Shown one piece after another: positions 46,883-52,161 of a stretch of 52,161 bases of DNA. The first letter of the stretch is position 1. Every line of letters starts with the position of its first letter. Position numbers and translations under genes: made by a program. Origin of the DNA: Saprospiraceae bacterium (GTDB taxonomy: Bacteria; Bacteroidota; Bacteroidia; Chitinophagales; Saprospiraceae); contig JAKVCU010000059.1 of NCBI GenBank assembly GCA_022448955.1, positions 1-52,161 of the forward strand, in the 5' to 3' direction. The notes below the pieces were generated by a model, which ran no database searches, was not told where the DNA came from, and saw nothing but the letters and a program-made list of their open reading frames with translations.

Positions 46883-47782
46883 ATGACTACGATGTTACAA
46901 GTAGTAATTGGGATTATTTTTGTCCTTCTACTATTCAGTTTGTTAGCGACTACGATCATGGAGCTGTTAGCAGGTGCACTCGGCTTAAGAGGACAGAATC
47001 TTGAGAAAGCACTTAAAAATATGTTAGCCAATACAGATATAGATGAAAAAATTCTAGAGGCTTTTAAAAATAACTCCTTATTTAAGCAACTTTCTTATCA
47101 GTTTGGAAAAAAACATTATGCCCCTTCCTACTTGGGTTCAAGTTCTTTTCAATCTATTTTATTTGACGTTATACTTGACGGAAAGGATTTAAACTTGGCC
47201 AATATAAAAGAACAGATTCAATCTTTGCCTGATGAGGATTTAAGAAATGTACTCAATCAGCTTCTTCAAGAATCGGAAGGTAAAATTGATCAATTTAAAG
47301 CCAATGTAGAGAATTGGTACAACAATATTATGGACAGAGCTTCGGGTTGGTATAAGCGTTATACACAAAGGATTTTGGTTTTGGTGGGTTTTCTTATTGC
47401 GATCACTTTTAATGCTGATACGATTGCTATCTATGGTCGTCTAGAAAAGGACCCGGAAGCTTTACAGCAAATTGTTGATATGGCTTATACCTTTGCAGGA
47501 AATAATGAACAACCTGCCATAATAGATAGAGATCCAGATTTTGAATTAGCCCTTAAAAATGTACAAGAACTAATAAATCAGGAGCTTGCATCTGTAAAAA
47601 CACCACTAGGCTTAGGTTGGACGAATGTAAAATTATCAGAAATTTCTCCTACTGACTGGTTGATTAAAATTTTGGGATGGACGGTCACGGCATTATCTGT
47701 ATCATTAGGTGCTCCTTTTTGGTTTGATTTGCTCCGAAGTTTTGTCAATCTAAGAAGTTCGGGGAATAAACCTAAATCATAA
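46883..47782 (+). CDS. Uncharacterised membrane protein
   Basis: A 299-residue protein. One transmembrane helix is at the N-terminus (about 7-30), one at about 160-180 after WYKRYTQRILVLV, and one at about 260-285 (GWTVTALSVSLGAPFWFDLL). A soluble, acidic, helical segment lies between the first two. The blocks NIMDRASGWYKRYTQ and GAPFWFDLLRSFVNLRSSG recall a widespread but uncharacterised bacterial membrane family; I cannot name a function. It is followed by the DinB-fold gene after 88 bases. Confidence 0.7.
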   Translation: MTTMLQVVIGIIFVLLLFSLLATTIMELLAGALGLRGQNLEKALKNMLANTDIDEKILEAFKNNSLFKQLSYQFGKKHYAPSYLGSSSFQSILFDVILDGKDLNLANIKEQIQSLPDEDLRNVLNQLLQESEGKIDQFKANVENWYNNIMDRASGWYKRYTQRILVLVGFLIAITFNADTIAIYGRLEKDPEALQQIVDMAYTFAGNNEQPAIIDRDPDFELALKNVQELINQELASVKTPLGLGWTNVKLSEISPTDWLIKILGWTVTALSVSLGAPFWFDLLRSFVNLRSSGNKPKS

Positions 47783-47870
47783 TATCTTCATACCTTTTTG
47801 AAATATTTTTTCATATTGTGATTAGCTTCTATAGAGGCCTCCTTCATTAAAATAAAAATATAACCTCCTT

Positions 47871-48326
47871 ATGCTTAATGCCATAGACATCTTAAAAGTA
47901 ACTAGAGCGAATATTCTTCGCCTCATAGATAAATATGATCTCGAACAATTAAATAAGATACCCGAAGGCTTCAATAATAACTTAATCTGGAATTTTGGTC
48001 ATGTGGTGGTAACGCAACAGTTATTGTGTTACGGCTTATCCAAATTACCTACTCAAGTCTCCGCAGAACTGATTGATAGATATCGAAAAGGATCAAAGCC
48101 AGAGACTTTCGTGGATCAATCCGAATTAGATTTATTCAAAAACTTTGCTGAACAAACTATTATACAACTAGAAAAAGATCTAGCAGGAGGTCTTTTCCAA
48201 ACGTATAAAATATATACAACTAGCTATGGTATTACACTAGAGGGAATCCAAGATGCGGTACAATTTAATAATGTACATGAAGGGATGCACCTAGGTACTA
48301 TGATTGCATTGACTAAATTGATTTGA
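47871..48326 (+). CDS. DinB superfamily protein
   Basis: A 151-residue four-helix-bundle protein. The three metal-binding His of the DinB/YfiT-like fold appear as NFGHVV near residue 44 and NVHEGMHLG near the C-terminus. Members include bacillithiol- or mycothiol-dependent transferases and damage-inducible proteins, but most are uncharacterised. No nearby gene points to the thiol used. Confidence 0.82.
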   Translation: MLNAIDILKVTRANILRLIDKYDLEQLNKIPEGFNNNLIWNFGHVVVTQQLLCYGLSKLPTQVSAELIDRYRKGSKPETFVDQSELDLFKNFAEQTIIQLEKDLAGGLFQTYKIYTTSYGITLEGIQDAVQFNNVHEGMHLGTMIALTKLI

Positions 48327-48462
48327 TGTATATTTATTCTTAAACAATTTTTTCAGGGATTCTTTTCGTTAAGAATTGGACACTTTTTTATTTTTGTTTT
48401 TTAAAGAAGCGGTATCATATCATTATTCTACGGTTTCGAAAAACGATTAAGCGGAAAGGAGT

Positions 48463-49191
48463 ATGAAAATTGTACAAATAACAGATCTGCATGTTGGTAA
48501 GGAAGGTGAAGATACATATGGCATCGATGTCCGTGCAAATTTCCTTAAAGTAAAACAGGCGATTATCCAGACACAACCAGATCATTTGGTCCTTTCCGGT
48601 GATTTATGTTTTGATATTGGTGATAAAACTATTTATCGATGGATTAAGACTCACCTTGACGAAATCAACATCCCTTATGATGTGATTAGTGGTAATCACG
48701 ATGACCCGATCATGTTAGCAGAAGTATTTGGACTTAAAGATCAGTTGAATAACAATCAACTTTACTTTTCCAAGGCCATTGGGGGTTACCCTTTTTTATT
48801 TCTTGATACCACGACTGGAGTTGTTTCGGATGAGCAATTAAGTTGGTTGAAAAAAGAATTAAAGTCACATAAAAGAGAAGTTGTTATTTTCATGCATCAC
48901 CCCCCTGTAAAAGCAGGAGTCCCATTCATGGACGTCAAATATCCACTGCGTAATAAGCCAGCTATTCAGGAAATATTATTTAATCACCCCTACCCCATCA
49001 GTATTTTTACGGGGCATTATCATGTAGAGAAGAATATTCGTCATGGCAATACCATAGTACATATCACTCCTTCCTGTTTTTTCCAAATTGATCAAAAAGA
49101 GCCTGAATTCAAAGTAGACCACCATAGGATTGGTTTTCGCGAAATAACATTCGAAAATGGCACCATTATGGATACGGTTAAATACCTTTGA
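48463..49191 (+). CDS. Metallophosphoesterase (CpdA/Icc-like)
   Basis: A 242-residue calcineurin-like phosphoesterase. The five metal motifs are clear: TDLHVG, LSGDLCFD, SGNHDD, FMHHPP and FTGHYHVE. Size and order match the class III cyclic-nucleotide phosphodiesterase/CpdA group, but these also include other phosphodiesterases, so the substrate is open. The AAAGGAG just before the ATG is too close to be a normal Shine-Dalgarno. Confidence 0.88.
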   Translation: MKIVQITDLHVGKEGEDTYGIDVRANFLKVKQAIIQTQPDHLVLSGDLCFDIGDKTIYRWIKTHLDEINIPYDVISGNHDDPIMLAEVFGLKDQLNNNQLYFSKAIGGYPFLFLDTTTGVVSDEQLSWLKKELKSHKREVVIFMHHPPVKAGVPFMDVKYPLRNKPAIQEILFNHPYPISIFTGHYHVEKNIRHGNTIVHITPSCFFQIDQKEPEFKVDHHRIGFREITFENGTIMDTVKYL

Positions 49192-49236
49192 TTGAGCTCT
49201 ATTGGATATAAAAAGATCCGGCTAAGCATTCAAAAT

Positions 49237-49350
49237 AAGATAAAGGCTGACAGGTTTATCTCAACTCAAAAATCATTAGCAAATCTCCTATCGTCCGTTT
49301 CTTATGATTTTTGAAGGGGCCATTTTATTATACAAGTAATTTTGACTAGC
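49237..49350 (+). repeat. Dispersed stem-loop repeat, copy C
   Basis: More diverged than copies A and B but sharing GACAGGTTTA, the arms TCAAAAATCAT (49266-49276) and ATGATTTTTGA (49304-49314), the following GGSSCCATTTT and the tail ACAAGTAATTTTGACTAGCC. It has the same orientation as the other two copies. Confidence 0.75.
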
Positions 49351-49436
49351 CGATCAATCATTGTATTAATTTGTAAACGTTGCTTACCTTTTCAAATCAT
49401 TTGTTCCTCTTCCTTATAACTCCTCCCATAAAAGTT

Positions 49437-49604
49437 TTATTCCCTTTTGATTTTACTTACATTTTCTAAAACCAACCCAACACCGACAATGGCCTCAGGA
49501 ACTCCAAGTTAAGGCTTTTCAAATGCCAGCAGAATTCCACTTCCTATAGTTAGAATTCCAAATGCAATGCACAATTTACTAAATCAGTCAGAGTCATTTT
49601 TCAT
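49437..49604 (-). pseudogene. Small hydrophobic protein gene broken by two in-frame stops
   Basis: From the ATG at 49604 a single frame of 56 codons runs to a TAA, interrupted only by TGA at codon 7 and TAA at codon 32. With stops ignored it reads MKNDSD, then FSKLCIAFGILTIGSGILLA (a membrane helix), FEKP, then LGVPEAIVGVGLVLENVSKI and KRE. The even frame, start codon and helix-loop-helix hydrophobicity argue for a recently inactivated two-helix membrane protein. No family is recognised. Confidence 0.5.
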
Positions 49605-49858
49605 AAAACATAAAGTTTAAAGGGTAATTTTAATTGACAAACAAAGGGACATATTTTTAATTCGTAATCCAAATAAAGTTACTATTCGAAAGGCTTCTTC
49701 TCAAACACCCACTCGTTTGGCTTTGAAACATATAATTGATTGAGCAAAACGGGATACCTCCCTAAAGTGGATTCCTAGCGTAATGAATGCGATCAAGTTT
49801 TGGAAACCAGAACTTCCCGCTTAAAATTAACGCATGCGTAAATACCAAACCCTTCCTT

Positions 49859-52161
49859 TTACTTTTCTTTCTTCTTACCTAAAGAAATCTTATAATCCTC
49901 AATATTCCCTTTAACCTTTACATTGAGGTATCTTATTTTGGTATTGGGATCCACCTCTACGATATCTTCCTCTTGAATCTCACTCGTGTCCTTATCTTTC
50001 TTCCGTTTAAATAATTTTTGCCAAATCGCTTTTAATACTGTCTTACGAGGAATACGGATGTAATAATCGATATTTTGTTTACTATCGTGCGTACCCGACA
50101 ATTCTATATGACCCAAAGTAGATTCAATGGTCATAGAAGGAATGTTAATGACCCCTTCATTTATATCCAAGCTATTTTGCAAGGTATCAAAACGAATATT
50201 TCTCAGGTTTTTATCTCCCATATAATCGGAAAGAGCCAGCATAGGATCGAAATTTTTTAATCTCCCATCCAGTACTTCCACATCCATTACTATATTAGAT
50301 TGATCCAAGTCTGGAACCATATCTGGGTAGACCCTAATCTTTCCCGTAATTCTAGAGGTGAGTTTGCCTTGAAGATTATCTGATACGAGATAGTCTTGCC
50401 CAAAGTTTTCAAATTTGAACAATAATTTATCCAAATCAACTCCATTCATAACCAAATCTGGCTGCATATAGATATGCTTAGGATCACTACCATTAAAATA
50501 TCCACTCAATTGAATATTCCCTCCTGCCGCGTCCATATAAAGGGTATCAATATAAATATAGTGATTGGGTGTTGTCCTTAAATCAGTCTTGATATTCTGA
50601 AGATCTATCCTATGATAAATAAAGTGGCCAATATCCGCCTTGAATCGCATATCAGTAAAAGGAAGTTCGTATAAATTGAAAGCATCGGCATGCTCCGATA
50701 CATCTTCCCTACTAGAAGCAAGGTCCTCTGCAGGTTGAGGAGGGCTTAAGTCAAAATCGAAAAGCGCATCGTAATCGATATAATTCGCTCTCACGCCCAG
50801 ATAATTATCTCTCTTTTTTATATCCTGATCTTCCCCCAAATAATAGTTTAGATCAAAATTAAAATTGGTCGCCCCAATTTCACCGTGGAAATCATTGATA
50901 ACAATGTGGTCATCTTCATAATGAATTTGACCTCTAAAATCGTGAAAGCGCTGCGGATGTAATTCCATTTTAGTTTCCAACTTATCCAATTCAAGATCAA
51001 TGGATTGCAAGACAGAATCTTTATAATGCATACTAGAAGTAAAATGCAAGGTCAAATCATCAAAGACTTCATGTCGATACTCCTCTGGGACATAATTTTC
51101 TCCCTTATAAGAAAAGACATCTTCCAACTTCAAGGTATCCGAAGTAAGACTAATATCTAAATCTACATCTCCATTAAGTTCAGGCTGCATCCAAAAGGCA
51201 TAATCGTGTATCAGTCCATCCAAATGAAAATCACTATCATCGATAAAACCTGTAAAATCGACAATTCTTAAATCGGCGCTATCTATCAGTATATCAGCTT
51301 GAAAATCGTGTAACTTATGCGGGTAATGCTTTAAATCAGCGTATAAGCTATCGATAAAGAACTCTCCCTTTGGTAAATGTATAGACTCTGTGAAGTCTTT
51401 TGCAGAAGCCACAAAAGATAGCCCTAAACTGAGATTTTCTACCTGCTCATCAAAGCCCGACTGAGTAGAATCTTCCACTAGATAACCTGTTAATTCTTCA
51501 ATATCCAGATAATTTGAGGAAATATCTAAATGGACTTCTGTTGGTATATCCGTGTGATGAACAACAGAGGGTAGATCGGATAGAAAACCACTAACGGAAA
51601 GATCCGAATTCCCCATCATCAAATCAAATTGTTTAAGCTCGGCTTCCTTCCCATTCATAACTAGATAAGCATTTAGGGTATCCAAAGGAGCGGGAAGTTC
51701 TTTTGCGTCCAAGCTTAAATTCTCTACTTTCAATTCGGCAAAATACGCCTGATTAAGCTTCTGAAGTGCCATTTCAGGATTTTCAATATCTATGATATCA
51801 TGAAAATTCATCTTTAGGGTAACAGTCCCAGAGGCACTCTGTACTTGCTCTAGATTAAAAAAGTCTGCAATAAAATCAAGATCAAACTCTGAATCTATTT
51901 GCATATCCACTTCTGGAGAATCAAAATTATTTACCACTACAGAGCCTTTAAATTCTCCCTTTCCTAGGGAGGCAGTCATATCCGTCAAAGAAAACTCCAT
52001 CGTACTTGCATTTCTTTTAACCCCGTTCGTAAAATGACCTACAAAGCCCATTTTATCGATTTTCCTATCTTGAGCTGTATTTTCCAAAAAGCCTTTTCCA
52101 ACACCAAAGTCAGCATTGATAGAAGGCATATTTCCATTGCTGAATGATCCATCAACTCGGG
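49859..52161 (-). CDS. AsmA-like (AsmA_2/TamB-related) protein, 5' end beyond window
   Basis: The frame stays open to the window edge (RVDGSFSNGN precedes the first ATG at 52129), so the true start lies outside; at least 767 residues are encoded here. Repeating beta-strand units such as LKNFDPMLALSDYMG, HIELSGTHDSKQNIDYYIRIP and the C-terminal PNTKIRYLNVKVKGNIEDYKISLGKKK are typical of the AsmA C-terminal region. AsmA-like proteins are inner-membrane-anchored periplasmic bridges linked to phospholipid movement to the outer membrane. The tail is very basic. Confidence 0.8.
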   Translation of the reverse strand, partial: RVDGSFSNGNMPSINADFGVGKGFLENTAQDRKIDKMGFVGHFTNGVKRNASTMEFSLTDMTASLGKGEFKGSVVVNNFDSPEVDMQIDSEFDLDFIADFFNLEQVQSASGTVTLKMNFHDIIDIENPEMALQKLNQAYFAELKVENLSLDAKELPAPLDTLNAYLVMNGKEAELKQFDLMMGNSDLSVSGFLSDLPSVVHHTDIPTEVHLDISSNYLDIEELTGYLVEDSTQSGFDEQVENLSLGLSFVASAKDFTESIHLPKGEFFIDSLYADLKHYPHKLHDFQADILIDSADLRIVDFTGFIDDSDFHLDGLIHDYAFWMQPELNGDVDLDISLTSDTLKLEDVFSYKGENYVPEEYRHEVFDDLTLHFTSSMHYKDSVLQSIDLELDKLETKMELHPQRFHDFRGQIHYEDDHIVINDFHGEIGATNFNFDLNYYLGEDQDIKKRDNYLGVRANYIDYDALFDFDLSPPQPAEDLASSREDVSEHADAFNLYELPFTDMRFKADIGHFIYHRIDLQNIKTDLRTTPNHYIYIDTLYMDAAGGNIQLSGYFNGSDPKHIYMQPDLVMNGVDLDKLLFKFENFGQDYLVSDNLQGKLTSRITGKIRVYPDMVPDLDQSNIVMDVEVLDGRLKNFDPMLALSDYMGDKNLRNIRFDTLQNSLDINEGVINIPSMTIESTLGHIELSGTHDSKQNIDYYIRIPRKTVLKAIWQKLFKRKKDKDTSEIQEEDIVEVDPNTKIRYLNVKVKGNIEDYKISLGKKKEK

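Larger units (their letters stand above)
49192..49858. other. Convergent intergenic region with repeat and gene remnants
   Basis: This 667-base stretch holds repeat copy C, then a small broken minus-strand gene (49437-49604). A further minus-strand open fragment of 30 codons lies at 49682-49774 (includes GRYPVLLNQLYVSKPNEW) and has no start codon. It looks like a decay zone between the metallophosphoesterase and AsmA-like genes. Confidence 0.5.

Noticed and set aside
1-52161. CRISPR array or retron
   Set aside because: No regularly spaced short direct repeats, cas gene or reverse transcriptase was seen anywhere in the window.

Overview
The window looks like the chromosome of a free-living, probably marine, member of the Bacteroidota, most likely in or near the Saprospiria. 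This rests on gene content: a SusC/SusD pair, FG-GAP/ASPIC-UnbV lipoproteins, a type IX secretion C-terminal domain, GLPGLI and DUF4293 proteins, an RNase HI with a viroplasmin N-domain, and promoters of the Bacteroidota form TTTG-N19-TAnnTTTG. The DNA is AT-rich. There is no rRNA, CRISPR array, intact transposase or phage gene; one tRNA is present.

Layout. Positions 1-17.2 kb are an all-minus-strand outer-membrane locus. In transcription order it holds SusC, SusD, a hairpin, a giant FG-GAP/ASPIC lipoprotein, a repeat-bearing gap, and then a tight four-gene operon: small lipoprotein, two more FG-GAP/ASPIC lipoproteins, and a vanadium-haloperoxidase-like lipoprotein. The four-gene operon lies between two 127-base inverted repeat copies. 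No glycoside hydrolase, sulfatase or regulator accompanies it, so it is not an ordinary polysaccharide utilisation locus. It is the best candidate in the window for an undescribed system. From 17.7 to 21.96 kb come housekeeping genes: an aspartyl protease with PDZ domain, RuvX, peptide deformylase, RNase HI and TatD. At 22.2-24.8 kb are tRNA-Ser and an ExbB / unknown membrane protein / ExbD / ExbD cluster that probably energises TonB-dependent receptors such as the SusC protein. At 24.9-31.2 kb lie a YVTN propeller with a sorting domain, DUF4293, an FAD oxidoreductase, an OstA/LptA-like protein, a TPR-SH3 protein and a lone LytTR regulator.

From 31.26 to 33.67 kb there is a gene desert with short protein-like reading-frame fragments, probably decayed genes. 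At 33.7-38.2 kb are manA, recG, rplU and an rpmA fused to a helix-hairpin-helix domain. At 38.3-46.8 kb a histidine kinase/response regulator pair stands divergent to a GLPGLI protein, a TonB-receptor-like barrel and an S9 peptidase. At 46.9-49.2 kb are an uncharacterised membrane protein, a DinB-fold protein and a metallophosphoesterase. A 667-base gap with a dispersed repeat and a broken small gene follows, and the window ends inside an AsmA-like gene on the minus strand.

Two intergenic repeat families can be recognised: the 127-base inverted pair around the first operon, and a roughly 120-base stem-loop element present three times in the same orientation. All functional calls come from reading motifs by eye; no database search was run.
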